DNA of 64,000 nucleotides from Artemia franciscana (GCF_032884065.1 NC_088881.1:554001-618000); one strand, 5' to 3'. Counted from the first letter of the stretch, positions 32,873 to 44,247 are shown. A program made the numbers and translations. The notes: generated by a model from the letters alone, not told the origin.

Positions 32873-34568
32873 GTAAGTTGTACACTTGCTTTTTTGTGTC
32901 AGAATATAAGAAAACCTACTTTGTTCTACAAAATAATTATTCCTTTTTTCCTCCTTGCTTATTATGTGGTCCTAGAAAAAAAGGGCGCTTAATCTAACAA
33001 GTAAGAGCTTAATGGTGATAAAAATGGCTTCGTTGTGACGTAAAAACCCATTTAAATTCAATTTATTAGCCTTAATTTTTAACTTTGGTGAGACAATTAA
33101 TCATCTGGTAGAGAAATTTTCTGTGATTCTTTCTGTGTGAAGGTATGATGAATTAAATATTTTCGCTAAAGCAGGGGTAGTTATGGGTATTCAGATGGGA
33201 ATATCTAATCATAATACATGTAATAGATGAATAAAGTTGTTTGAATTCAGCTTCTAAACTTTGGGAGACTGTATTTTGTATTTTATATATTGGAAACTAA
33301 TGTAGAAAATCTCGATTTTCGCAGTTTTTCACTTTTAATTGTCCATTTTTTTCGATTGTTTAGCTTTAAAATACTATAATTTTTTTTCATTCTGTTGACC
33401 TGAACAAGTTGACTAGAGAGGAAGGGGGAAGCCAGGGGCAGTTTCCATAGCTTATCATTGATAATATTTTTGGGGGAGGACGGGTGTCTTGGTATTAAAT
33501 ATTTTTATAAGTTGTTTTTTTTAGGAGAGAGAGGGGGGGGGTGTTTGGTCTTGCAGGGCCTGGGGTAAGTTGCCATAATTGTTGGAATATAATATCGTTT
33601 ATAATTTTTTTTTTGGGGGGGGGAAGAGGGTTGGCCATGCAGAGAAGTCCAGGTGTCAGCTCTCTTTAGTTTTGGAATAAAATATCGCTCACAAGTTTTT
33701 TAGTGGTGGTGTGGGTTTGGCTTATCTCATCTTTTCAAATATTTTCAAAATCCTCTCAGAAGAACCTAATATTTCCCCTGAACATAACATACAATACTTG
33801 CCCCAGGGCTCCGGGTTTTTGTGTTGACCCTGAAGTTTTTTAACCGATGTTTTGACTTATTTTAACAAAATGGCTATCTCAAAAATTTGATTGGATTGAT
33901 TTGAGGTAAAGAAGCCAGGATGGCTTGTTACCCATTGGTCCCTTTTGATTCTCTAAAAGAGAAATAAAAATTTCAATTTCCAATAGAATAAGCCCTCGAC
34001 GAACATATGATCATATGATCATTCCTTCCATAAAAACCTATGTACCCCCGGGTTCTGGGGGGCTCTTTAAACCCTGAAATTTTTACTATTTCATTTTTAG
34101 TCAATTTTGGATATAATAAAAATCCCAAAAAATTTATCGGTTGTATTTGGGGAAAAGATCAGGTTAATTTTGACTCTCAAAAAGGGAACTAGAAATTCCG
34201 ATCTACAGTCGAGTGAGCCCCCTCTGAAGTTTTTACTATCATCCCTTCCATAAAAACCTAATATGCCTCGGAGGCATAACCTAAATTACTTGTCACCAGG
34301 ATCTGGGGTGGGGGGGGGGCTGTGTGATCCCGGGAGTTTTTGTCATATGATTTTTGGTCAATTTAGTCCAGCAACACTTATCCAGGAACTTGTAGTTATG
34401 AGAATTTTGTTATATATTTCAGGTTTCTGTTTTCTTTTGCTTTATATTAAGTAGATTTTTAAAAACGATTTTTGAAAAAACAGCACATACATGTGATTTT
34501 ATGTATACATATAATGTCTGTATATTTACATTTTTACGCGTGTCTGTTTAGTTAAAATTTTGTTTTAG
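32873..34568 (+). other. Intron 1 of the host gene, with repeat insertions
   Basis: Begins GTAAGTT and ends TTTTGTTTTAG. It carries a diverged copy of the 11.5-kb dispersed repeat at about 33480-34420 (TTTCCATAAAAACCT, poly-G runs). No conserved internal element was noted. Confidence 0.5.
33480..34420 (+). repeat. Diverged dispersed repeat in intron
   Basis: Modules TTCCATAAAAACCTAATATG, AGGGAACTAGAAATTCCGAT and ATAACATACAATACTTGCCC in the order seen at 11450-12840, with G-rich interruptions. Confidence 0.65.
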
Positions 34569-34733
34569 AAGTTGAAGATGTTTTACCAGTTGACAGCGAG
34601 AAGCTCTTTCATTTTCCGAATCATCTTTTGTCACCAAAACGTGAAGATGTTCCTTTGTTCAATTTACCTAGCATATCAGGACCATGTAAATTTGAATACG
34701 ACACCCAGGAATCCAAACGTTCTAACAATGAAG
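34569..34733 (+). CDS. Host gene, second coding exon
   Basis: The acceptor TTTTGTTTTAG ends at 34568 and the donor AAG|GTACATT follows 34733. Spliced to the first exon, the split codon becomes GAA. The exon then stays open for all 55 codons: EVEDVLPVDSEKLFHFPN, then LLSPKREDVPLFNLPSISGP, then CKFEYDTQESKRSNNE. It ends in phase 1. Open reading over the whole acceptor-to-donor interval in the phase demanded by exon 1, ordinary codon use and no repeats argue for a real gene. The GPCKFEY start of a possible beta-rich domain loosely recalls the start of p53-type DNA-binding domains, but this is a guess. Further exons lie in or beyond the repeats downstream. Confidence 0.6.
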
Positions 34734-34884
34734 GTACATTGGAAATATTGTTGTTGTTTTTTTTTATATATGTTAGATAATATTTTATTGGACAAAAATA
34801 GGACTAAAGGAATTCATATTAAGATGGAACTTTTTTTGTATCTTAATCCAATGTGTAGGTGTTTTTGCAGTCTCTCATGATTAT

Positions 34885-36760
34885 TTTTACGGCACTTGGT
34901 ATTAACCAAGTGACATATAGCAATCGCAAATCTGTCGGTCTGTTGGTCCTGGTTTTACTACTTAAGGCAGTTCCAGGTAAGCTAGGTCGATGAAATTTGG
35001 CAGGCGTATCAGGGACCGGACCAGATTAAACTATAAATAGTCGTTTTCCCGATTTGACCATCTGGGGGGGGGGAGTCGGGGAATTTTGAAAAAATAGAAG
35101 TATTTTTAACTTACGAACGGTTGATCAGATCTGAATGAAATTTGATATTTGGAAGGATATCGTGCCTCAGAGCTTTTCTTTTAAATCCCGACCAGATCTG
35201 GTGACATTGGGGGTGGGGGGGGGGGAGTTGAGAGGGGCAAACCTAAAATCTTGGAAAACACTTAGAGTGGACGGATCGGGATGAAACTTGGTTCGAAAAA
35301 TAAGCAAAAGCTCTAGATATATGATTGACATAACTGGAACGGATCCACTCTCTTTGGGGTAGTTGGGGGCGGGGGGGGGGTTAATTCTGAAAAATTAGAA
35401 AAAAATGACGTATTTTTAACTTATGAATGGGTAATCGGATCTCAATGAAATTTGATTTTTAGAAGTATATCGTGTCTCAGAGCTCTTGTTTTAAATACCG
35501 ACCGGATCTGGTGAGATTGAGGGGGGAGGGAGCTTAGGAGGGGGAAACCTCAATTCTTGGAAAACACTTAGAGTGGAGGGATCGGGATGAAACTTTTTTG
35601 GAAAAATAAGCACAAGCTCTAGATACATAATTGACATAACCGGAATGGATCCACTCTCTTCGGGGGGGGGGGGGGGGGGGGGTAATTCTGAAAAATAGAA
35701 AAAATGAGTTATTTTTAACTTACGAACGGGTGATCTGATCTTAATGAAATTTGATATTTAGAAGGATATCGTGTCCCAAAGCTCTTATTTTAAATTCCGA
35801 CCTGATCTGGTGTAATTGGGGGGGGGGAGTTTGGGGTGGGGGAACCTAAAATCATGGAAAACGCTTAGATTGGAGGGATCGGGATAAAAATTGGTGGGAA
35901 AAATAAGCAGAAGTCTTAGATTTGTGATTTACATAATTGGAACGGATCTACTCTATTGGGGGGGGGGGTTAATACTGATAAATTAGAAAAAAATTACCTA
36001 TTTTTAACTTTCGAAGGAGTGATCGGATCTTCATGAAACTTCAAATTTAGAAGAACCTCATAACTCAGATCTCTTATCTTAAATCTCAACCGGATCCAGC
36101 ATTATTGGGGGGGGGAAGTTGGGGGTGGGCCGGAAATCTTAGAAAAAACTTAAAGCGGAGAGATCAGGATGAAACTGGATGGGAAGAATAAAAACCCGTC
36201 TAAGATACGTGACAGATATAACCGGAACGGATCTGCTGTCTTTGATGGAGTTGGTGGGGGAGGGGTAATTTTGAAAATTGAGTTATTTTTAACTTACTAA
36301 AAGGTGGCCAGATCTTAATGAAATTTGATATTTAGAAGGATCTTGTGCTTTAAAGCTCTAATTTTAAATTCTGACCAGATCCTGGGACATTGGGGGGATT
36401 TGGATTCCCAGATTTGACCATCTGGGGGGCTAAAGGGAGAGGAAAAATTAGAAAAAATCAGATGTTTATAACTTACGATTTGGTGATCGGATCTTAATGA
36501 ATTTTGATATTTAGAAGTACATCTTGACTCAGGACTCTTATTTTAAATCCTGACCGGCATTAAGCCTCTGAATTTCCTTTTTAATCAATTTATTGAATCT
36601 TAGAATTTTGATTTAATTAGATTTAATTAGAACATTAAGCCTCTGATTTTCCTTTTGAATCAATTTATTGATTCTTAGAATTTTGTTAGAGCTCATACCA
36701 TATGAGCTCTTGGCTCTTAGCTATTCTTGCCTCGTCACAAGTGCCATATGAGCTCTTAGC
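34885..36760 (+). repeat. Tandem ~300-bp repeat with poly-G interruptions
   Basis: Opens with a 20-base palindrome CACTTGGTATTAACCAAGTG (34892-34911). TATTTTTAACTTACGAACGG or variants recur at about 35105, 35415, 35715, 36005, 36290 and 36465. Each unit also has TTGATATTTAGAAGGATATC, AACACTTAGAGTGGA and GATCGGGATGAAACT. Long G runs (for example 35660-35683) end many units. No coding potential. Confidence 0.85.
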
Positions 36761-36799
36761 TATTGTTAAATTTTTACTTGAAAGTGGTTTGGTAGGTTT

Positions 36800-36950
36800 C
36801 AATATTAAACAGTTCTTGGTAACGAACGGTAGGTAAGGATTGACGTAGCTCAAAAGTAACCGAAACTCTAACGACAGAATTTTGATACCAATAGGTACAT
36901 CAAAATAAATGCAAGAAAATTTTCCGTATTTTCGAAAAATGGGTGAAACA
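36800..36950. repeat. Copy of the repeat that follows U2 in the snRNA units
   Basis: ACAGTTCTTGGTAACGAACG, then CAAAAGTAACCGAAACTCTA and AATTTTGATACCAATAGGT match 58030-58130 and 62285-62385. The assembly gap truncates it. AGTTC/GTAAC/GAAC forms a small dyad. Confidence 0.75.
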
Positions 36951-37050
36951 NNNNNNNNNNNNNNNNNNNNNNNNNNNNNNNNNNNNNNNNNNNNNNNNNN
37001 NNNNNNNNNNNNNNNNNNNNNNNNNNNNNNNNNNNNNNNNNNNNNNNNNN
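36951..37050. other. Assembly gap (100 N)
   Basis: A run of N between the dispersed repeat and the 50-bp minisatellite; the array may extend into it. Confidence 0.99.
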
Positions 37051-38305
37051 TTCAAAATGTGTTATTGCTCAAAAGACGATGAAAATATGCAAATTTGTCA
37101 CTCAAAATAAGTCGTTGCTCGGAGCACGATGAAAACATGCAAATATATTGTTCGAAATGGATTGTTGCTCGAAACGCGATACAAATGTGGAAATGTGCTG
37201 TTCAAAATGTGATGTAGCTCGAAACACGATGAAAATATGCCAATGTGTTGTTCATAAATGTGTTGTTGCTTGAAACACGATAAAATATGGATTTTTTTTT
37301 CAAACCAAGTTGTTGCTCGAAATCTAATGAAAATATGCAAATGCGTTGTTCGAAACAAGTTGTTGTTCAAAACATGGTTAAAATTTACAAATGTTTTGCT
37401 CAAAATGTGATGTTTCTCAAAACATGATGAGAACATGCAAATGCGTTCTTGCTCGAACTGCGATGAAAACAAACAAATATGTTGTTCAAAATGTGATGTT
37501 GCTCGAAACACGATGAAAATATGCAAATGTATTGTTCAAAATTTTTCTTGCTCAGAACGCGATAAAACATGCAATTTTTTCTTTAAATTTAATTGTTACT
37601 CTAAACACGATGAAAAATAAGCAAAAGTGTTGCATAAATTATAATGTTGCTGATAACACGATGAAAATATGAAAAGAAACTATTCAAAACGTGTAGTTGC
37701 TCGAAACACGATAAAAATATGCAAATGTGGTTTTCCAAGTAAGTTGTCCCTGGAAACACAACGAAAATATGCCATTGTGTTGTTCAAAATGTGTTGCTGC
37801 TCGGAACACGATGAAAGTATGCAAATGTGTTGTTCAAAATAAGTTGTTACTCGAAACACTTTGAACATGTGCAAATGTGTTGTTGAAAATAAGCTGTTGC
37901 TCGAAACACGGCAAAAATGTGGAAATTGTTGCTCAAAATGAGATGTTGATCAAAACATGATGATAATTTGCATATGTGGTGTTCAAAATGTTTTGATGGT
38001 CAAAACTAGATAAAAATAAGCAAATTTGTTGTTTAAAATGAGTTGTTGCTCGAAACATGACTAAAATATGCACCTATGTTGGACAAAATGTGTTGTTGAT
38101 CAAAACACAATGAAAATAGGTACAAATAGGTTGTTAAAACTGTTTTGTTGCTCGAAAAACGATGAAAATACGTAAATGTGTTGTTCAAACTAAGTTGTTG
38201 CTCAAAAATGGTAAAAACATGCAAATGAGTTGTTCAAAATAAGTTGCTGCTCCGAAACATGATTAAAATATGCGAATATGTTGTTCAAAACACGATAAGA
38301 GGGAG
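37051..38305. repeat. 50-bp minisatellite, ~25 copies
   Basis: TTGCTCGAAACACGATGAAA, ATATGCAAATGTGTTGTTCA and AAATAAG/AAATGTG recur every 50 bases (TTGCTC ends at 37070, 37120, 37170 and on). Copies differ by 10-25 percent. Because 50 is not a multiple of 3, the long minus-strand ORF here (37098-37526) shifts frame each unit and is not a gene. The array begins inside the gap. Confidence 0.92.
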
Positions 38306-39141
38306 GGACGAACTTGATAGTTAAGATAATAATAAGTAAGTGTGTGGGAGGCTCGTGGTTACTTTGAGGAGTAAAGTGAGAGCCGTTCTGCGCGATAGTG
38401 AAGAATATTTATGTTTATGGGCCTCAACGTCGATTGTGTCACAGAGCAACCTTTTAAGTTAATTTATTTCGTTTCCTTTTTTACAATAAAACCCCATGAA
38501 AATATAAATTTAAAAATCTTAGGTGCATCAGGGACAAAAAAAAATTGAATGTGAAGTCTCCTTCCCCGGTTCCACCCTTCCTAGCCCCCCACACTACCCT
38601 AAAGTTTCAACTCCATCCCCAAAAAAATTTCCAAGATGTTACAGAGTTGCTATTTTGATAAATTGGTTACACATAGTAATTTTTGATTTACCTATGCCCC
38701 TCCTCCAAGTTAAAATATAAGGTCCAATTCAGTCCCTCCTCATCATTTCCCAAAAATTCCAAATGCATCCTCCAAGCTATCAACAAGACGTTGCAGATAA
38801 TATAATTTGAAGACTCCTTTGTACTAATGCATAAAGGACACACAGCATAGGCATACATTCGATTTTATATACAAAGATTACGAAAACCTAAATTATGCGT
38901 TATATTTCCATTAAAAAAATTATTTGATCTTAAGTGACATCGAAATGAGTGACCAATTAGAATATATCCAAACATTGTCGTTTTGATTAAGACTTGTCAT
39001 CCAATCAACAAGAAACTTTAAATAAGTTGTTGAATAGACTCTTGCAAAGGTTTCGAAAGTCAATTTTTATCCCCCTCCCCGTACTGACTGAAATTGCAAG
39101 CCCCTAAACTCAATTACTTGACAGTTATCTCTGTTCACATC
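38306..39141. other. Gene-free stretch with one satellite relic
   Basis: Holds a distant monomer of the 24.5-kb satellite family (AAGTTTCAACTCCATCCCC, GTTACACATAGT) at about 38590-38790. Otherwise nothing recognised. Confidence 0.5.
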
Positions 39142-39370
39142 TTCTGGATATCAATTATCGAACAACGCCCAACGCGTAAGTTAGTAATCCTAGACTAATT
39201 TTCAAATAATTTTAAATAAAAATATACGATTGTTATTTTACATGCGGAAATAATTTTCCACGGGGTAATTGTCGGGATTTTCCACTGGGGAGGAGGGATT
39301 TTCTTCAGGCTAAGTGGGAAAGGATTTTTCGAGAGAAATTTTCTACGGATGAGGGGAGGGCGGGGCGAAA
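39142..39370. repeat. Direct repeat, copy 1 (~228 bp)
   Basis: TCTGGATATCAATTATCGAA to GGATGAGGGGAGGGCGGGGC is repeated at 40651-40877, offset 1509, with few differences. It contains TTTTCCACGGGGTAATTGTC-like purine/pyrimidine blocks that look like one end of a fold-back element. Confidence 0.9.
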
Positions 39371-40650
39371 GATTAGCTTTCCAAAAGGGAAACAATATCG
39401 GGGAGAAAATTGTCTGCACAGGATTTTCGAAATACTTTTCAATTTAAAATATGTTTGTTATTAGCGATGAAAATTTTCCCCGGGGGAGAGGGTGGATTTT
39501 TCAGGGGTAAAATTTCCCAGGGGGATTTTCAGTGGAAAGGGAGTTTACCACAGTTGAATATTCCTTGATTTTCCTTGAAAAATTCTGCTCTGAATAAAAA
39601 AAAAACTGTAATGACGCAGTATACGCAAATAAAGGAATGTATTGAATAAATAACAGTCATACAAATACACTAAAAGCTAGTAATACACACTTCAAATATT
39701 TGCTGACAAACAATATAAAGTGCTAACCTCGTTAAAAGGCTCAGAAGATGAAAAATGGAAAAGTACATGATTGACATAGATCCCTGACAAGGGGGATCAA
39801 GTTGATGTTTAGTTGACACCAAAAAGGATAAATGAAAAAGATACTAAGTTCACGTGCACACTCTTTCGTCGTTTTTCCCTTTCGTCGCTTTTCTGAGAAA
39901 ATTTCTAATCAAATTCGGAAAAAGTCCTTCAATTATTTCTTCTGCGAGGCTTTGGCTGAGAAATTTTTGTTCCATTGAATCTTTCCCAGAAAGCTGCTCA
40001 ATAGATAAAGTAAAGCCTGAAAGTGCCCAACTAATTGAAGTGATAGCTATTGCCAAGCCCGACAACTTTTTGAACAAAATATAACATTTATTTTTACATT
40101 ATTGATCAGATAACTTGCTTATTTTCTTATTAAGCAAAATTTGCATTAATTTGCTTATTAATCAAATATTTTTATATCAATAATTAATTAAATATTAATC
40201 AAATATTGTTGATTTCAACATTGCTACTATGTTCACATAATCTCGTCCATTTCATAGTTTCTAAGTCAGTCAGTCAGTTTTTTTCTTATTTTTTGTTCTT
40301 TTTTGAAAAAAATAGTCATTTCCGCGTGAAAAGAGCTATTTATATAACCAATCATCAAATTCCATATATTATGGGTCTTTCAAATGGTCTGAATTAGTTA
40401 AAGGATATCAAAAACGAAAATGTGTACAGTTTTCTTGAACAAGCTTGAACAAGTATTTATACAGGAAGAGGATAGTTCCCAAAATCTTACAATTTCTGTT
40501 ATAAGCAACCCTTTAGCAGTTTTGATTCAAGCTGGCTAAATACATGACGCCCATTACCCTCCAGAAGATTATATTTTCCAACGTAAGACCGTCACCAATA
40601 TTTGCAAAATCTGCAATTGATCTTTGAAACGAAACGTATCTGGAACATAA
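39371..40650. other. Interval between the direct repeats
   Basis: No known element. It contains the minus-strand ORF at 39850-40077 and AT-rich, AATTAATTAAATATT-type sequence at 40100-40210. Confidence 0.45.
39850..40077 (-). CDS. Unrecognised 75-aa ORF
   Basis: MFKKLSGLAIAITSISWALS at the start could pass for a signal or membrane segment (K-rich start, hydrophobic core). The tail, LSQSLAEEIIEGLFPNLIRN followed by KATKGKNDE, is amphipathic. There is also an overlapping plus-strand ORF, so strand choice is uncertain. It may be an exon of a repeat-borne gene. No family recognised. Confidence 0.2.
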   Translation of the reverse strand: MFKKLSGLAIAITSISWALSGFTLSIEQLSGKDSMEQKFLSQSLAEEIIEGLFPNLIRNFLRKATKGKNDERVCT

Positions 40651-40877
40651 TCTGGATATCAATTATCGAACAACGCCCAACGCGTAAGTTAGTAATCCTA
40701 GACTAATTTTCAAATAATTTTAAATAGAAATATACGATTGTTATTTTACATGCGGAAATAATTTTCCACGGGGTAATTGTCGGGATTTTCCACTGGGGGG
40801 GGGATTTTCTTCAGGCTAAGCGGGAAAGGATTTTTCGAGGGAAATTTTCTGCGGATGAGGGGAGGGCGGGGCGAATA
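40651..40877. repeat. Direct repeat, copy 2
   Basis: Second copy of 39142-39370. The junction with unrelated sequence at 40877 is sharp (GGGCGGGGCGAA then TAGGTCTCC). Confidence 0.9.
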
Positions 40878-41101
40878 GGTCTCCTACAGTTGTCAAGGGT
40901 TTTGGTCTGGTCTGATGTTGATTGGGTGATCCAGGGCGAAAATCCAAATCCAAAACAGCTGTTTTCATGACAGATTCGAGAGCCTTTCGGATAGATTTTG
41001 TGTGCTCCTTTGGAGATACATTAAATGAATCGGGTGCCGAGTTTTTATGTTTCATGGCAAAAACTTTTTTCTTCGTTCTGCTAATGATGGTCACTTGCTA
41101 A
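40878..41101 (-). CDS. Possible coding exon, unrecognised
   Basis: On the minus strand CTTCTCTTTTTTAG (polypyrimidine plus AG, ending at about 41102) precedes an open frame VTIISRTKKKVFAMKHKN, then VSPKEHTKSIRKALESVM and DLDFRPGSPNQHQTRPKPL. Composition is protein-like, with basic and proline-rich parts. The frame runs straight into the copy-2 repeat, so the original 3' border was replaced or lies inside the repeat. Could be an exon of a host or transposon gene. Confidence 0.3.
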
Positions 41102-41276
41102 AAAAGAGAAGCTAATTCAGTGCGTCTTGTCATACAGTAGCTAAAAAAGCACTTTTTTACGTCTAATTCTACTGCACGGTGTTAAGAATTTTTCGAACTT
41201 TTTGGTAGAAAATTTCGAGTTGTTATGGCTAAGAAAATTTCTTAAACCACATTGGCCTACCATAACATAAAGAAAG

Positions 41277-41309
<33 letters not shown>

Positions 41310-41340
41310 AAAATGGGGTTTTAAAGGCCAAATGAAAATA
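41102..41340. other. Spacer with long poly-A run
   Basis: Contains an A run of about 35 bases at 41270-41306. Nothing else recognised. Confidence 0.5.
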
Positions 41341-42660
41341 CTGGAGAAAACTAAGAAAGCGAATATTTTGATAGAATAGCCGCCTCTCTTCTTCAGTGCG
41401 AACAAAATAATATTATCAGGAAAAAAGCAAAAAGTAAAAACCAAACGCGGAAAGTACAACAAAACCAATGAAAACCAATGAGCCTGCTTTCATTTAAGAA
41501 AAAAAATAAAAGATCATTTGTTAAAAAGTAGTTGATTTTTTTAGAGGGGGGGGGGCAGGGAAGGGGTCTGTCAAAAGTGGATATAGGGTGATTGTGGGGG
41601 CTGTTATGTGTTTTTTTGTTGGGGGGGTTGAATATTGTGTTGTTTTTTTTAAATGAGAAACATTGATTTGAAGTTTGAGTTGATTATGGTTATTTTATGA
41701 TTTGTAATGGAATATATATTTTTACTTCTTACTGCCGTACGTCTACAAAGCTGTAAAGTTTTTCTTAGTGCGGCAGCATTCTATTAAAGATGTGTTTTGG
41801 TTTTGTATGTGAAGAAAATTAAATAAAAAAAAACTTTCCAAAAAATTAAATAAAATAACAAAAATTAAAAGAATCAAATTCAAATACCTAACAACAATAA
41901 AGTGAGTTATTCGCCATTATCCGGGATTTGTACAAAATCCAAACAAACATGAACAGCCATCGACGGATACTAACGAACAAATGAGAAATGAAAGAAAAAT
42001 GCATTCACTCGAACAAACGAAGTAGCAATTGAATAAATTGGAGAACTAGGTCACCTTTCTGATTTTAATTATTTTATTTCCTGTGAATACTCTTTAAAAC
42101 CTAAGGGTTTGATGACGTATTTGATTTTGTGATTGGAAAGTGGTTTAACGTTTATTTTAGGAATTACTGAAGTATCTTCTCTTTTTAGAAATTCACAATA
42201 CGAATCATTTATTCTTAAATCACCTGAATCGCTGTTCAAAGCTAGATCTAAATGTTGGCATTTGTAAATTTCGACAGCTTCTCTGTAATGCTGGACAATA
42301 CCTTTGTCGTACGAAAGTAGGCTAGCTTGGTTAAATAAAACAGTATGATCTGGATTGTTAAATATGGCCGTGTTCTGAGCGGGCATAGTCAAAATTTTCT
42401 AGTTTTTTTTCCGCTTTTGTGCAAATCGTGGATATTGGCGAATAAATCACTTTATTCTTGTTAGGTATTTGATTTTAATTCTTTTAATTTTTGTTCTTTT
42501 TTTTTATGTTTTGGCGGTTTTTTCGTTGGTTTTGTTATACTTTCTGTGTTTGTTTTTTTTTGGTTTTTTCCTTTTTCCTTGATCTTATTATTTTGTTCGC
42601 ACTGAAGAAGAGAGGCGGTTGTTTAATCGAAATATTAGCTTTCTTTTATAGAAGTCCAAC
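41341..42660 (-). mobile_element. Probable Penelope-like retroelement 3' part with inverted flanks
   Basis: The minus-strand ORF at 42069-42392 ends like the GIY-YIG endonuclease tail of Penelope-like elements (REAVEIYKCQHLDLALNSDS, GDLRINDSYCEFL). The two sides carry inverted copies of a segment of about 150 bp: CCGCCTCTCTTCTTCAGTGC at 41389-41408 and GCACTGAAGAAGAGAGGCGG at 42599-42618, with AATATTTCGATAGAATAG-type and AAACCAATGAAAACC-type sequence. The phrase 'CTGAAGAAGAGAG...CGAAATATT' is a known kind of downstream repeat in these elements. The RT domain is missing. Confidence 0.5.
42069..42392 (-). CDS. C-terminal fragment, Penelope-like endonuclease (107 aa)
   Basis: MTMPAQNTAIFNNPDHTVLF and ASLLSYDKGIVQHYREAVEI are followed by the 'EI.K...LALN.DSGD...IN' end. 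This corresponds to the end of the endonuclease of Penelope-like retroelements, which nicks target DNA. The catalytic GIY-YIG start is not present, and I do not see a start codon context. It is likely a truncated relic, though a host protein cannot be excluded. Confidence 0.45.
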   Translation of the reverse strand: MTMPAQNTAIFNNPDHTVLFNQASLLSYDKGIVQHYREAVEIYKCQHLDLALNSDSGDLRINDSYCEFLKREDTSVIPKINVKPLSNHKIKYVIKPLGFKEYSQEIK

Positions 42661-43429
42661 AAGGAAAATCCTGTGTCTTCTGAACAAGGAAAAGTTATAT
42701 TAGGTGAATTCAATATCTAATTTTAATAGTGAATAATGTATCTTCATGCATAAAACAAAATGCAGATCCCATAACTCGTTATAGTACTTTCAAGATTGCT
42801 TATTAACAATATATACTTACAAATAAATGATAAAATCTTCCAGACCTATTGATAGCGACATCAAACCGATGGATCTTTTTGATTTTTATGATAACAGGTA
42901 CAAAAATACATCCTTACAAATATAAAAGAAAAAAGTCTCGTTTTTCTTGAGGTGAGAGAGGGTAATCTCTCTCCCTGACCTCTCTCACTTTCCCTCTTCC
43001 CCATTTTTGCCGCAATGAAATTAAGAACATCTCCTAGAACGTAGAAAGCACTCAGAAAAGAAATCTAAAAGAAAATACTAAGAGTATTTTGTTTTTGTGT
43101 GTTTGCTTTCAGAAAGTGGGTTCAAGTAATTTTAAGTAAATATTTTTAATGTACATAATTTCCATAGAACTGTTGGCAAAAAGTTAAATATGGATTTTTT
43201 AAATCTCGGTCCATTACACCATAAAAATAATTCTATTTACAAAGCAGATACTCCATTTTAAATCGACTTATGGTTTTGACGAAAATAACCAAATTATCGT
43301 GTATATCCTAGCTGTTTCATGATTTCTAAAAATAAAGTTGTATTATAGTAAGAATTTTACAAAAATGCTAAATGGTTGTGATTTTTCTATTTTACAAGAT
43401 TTCGTGTTAAAGTTTCCACACTTCCGCAT
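42661..43429. other. Gene-free AT-rich stretch
   Basis: No repeats or coding signal beyond a short GAGAGGGTAATCTCTCTC dyad near 42955-42975. Confidence 0.45.
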
Positions 43430-44100
43430 TTGATCATGTTCGAAAAACCAGGCTTATTTTCACTGTCCCTAGTCTTACAAACAAACTGTCATACAAGCCA
43501 TTCAGAGCTTTCAAAAGAGTCCATCAAGGAGGCACACTGTCGCCGAAGTTCTTCACTTTATACATTAATGATTTGGCAGAGTACCTTGAACAGAGATGAA
43601 CCCCGGTCGTCTCACTAGCGAATTATTTACTGTTTACTTATGAGGACACGGCTTTGGTGGCAAAGTCAGCCAAGGAGCTTCCAACTCTCCTGAATTTATC
43701 TGAAGCTTACCTAGAAACAAATAAATCAAAGCTAAGCGTATTCAAGATTAAAATTGTCATTTTTCATAGTGAGAAACCCAACGGACAACATGATTTGTCA
43801 TTTACTTATAAAGGTGAGTCAATAAAGAAAGCCCCTCAGATATAAGTATTTGAGACACAAACTCGCAGCAAATGGGGACTGGACGGAACACATCAAGTTG
43901 ACGATTTCTCATGGAAAGGTAGCTCCATTTGCTCTACTCCGGCAAAAACACATAATGATAATTCAGAATATGAAGATGCATAAATACCTCTTTATAACTA
44001 AAGTCCTACCAGTTGCTCATTATGGTTACGAGTTGTGGGGGCCACTATATGCATCGCTTCTTCCATCGATTCTTCTGTTGCTTTGTGCAGCTCCGTAAAT
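43430..44100 (+). pseudogene. LINE reverse transcriptase fragment, broken
   Basis: A non-LTR RT palm and thumb piece from a clade different from that at 3193. One frame reads HQGGTLSPKFFTLYINDLAE, the RT block before the active site. YEDTALVAKSAKEL follows at 43640-43680, where the catalytic YADDT is damaged. The thumb region is SFTYKGESIKKAP, then RHKLAANGDWTEHIKL and KVLPVAHYGYELWGPL. Frame changes occur at about 43600, 43850 and 43990. The missing second and third residues of the YADD box rule out activity. Confidence 0.75.
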
Positions 44101-44247
44101 TACACAGTAGTTTTCTATCTGAGTAAACTGCAGTTGATTGCTATTGGTAGGTTTTGGTACTTAACAAACAAAAAAACTACAGTCAAGACAAAACTTGTTT
44201 TCACATTGAAATTCTTGACACTAACTGCGGCGGTGTGGACCAAGCCA
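44101..44247. other. Spacer
   Basis: Joins the LINE and hAT remnants; nothing recognised. Confidence 0.4.

Noticed and set aside
34569-34733. Calling the host gene p53
   Set aside because: Only a vague likeness (acidic start, GP..F.Y before the expected domain); none of the DNA-contact motifs is in view.
37098-37526. 142-aa ORF on the minus strand with repeating 'HIF..FRAT' blocks
   Set aside because: It lies in the 50-bp minisatellite; 50 is not divisible by 3, so the frame drifts and the ORF is accidental.
37051-38305. CRISPR-like array
   Set aside because: The whole unit repeats without unique spacers, and the genome is eukaryotic; it is a minisatellite.
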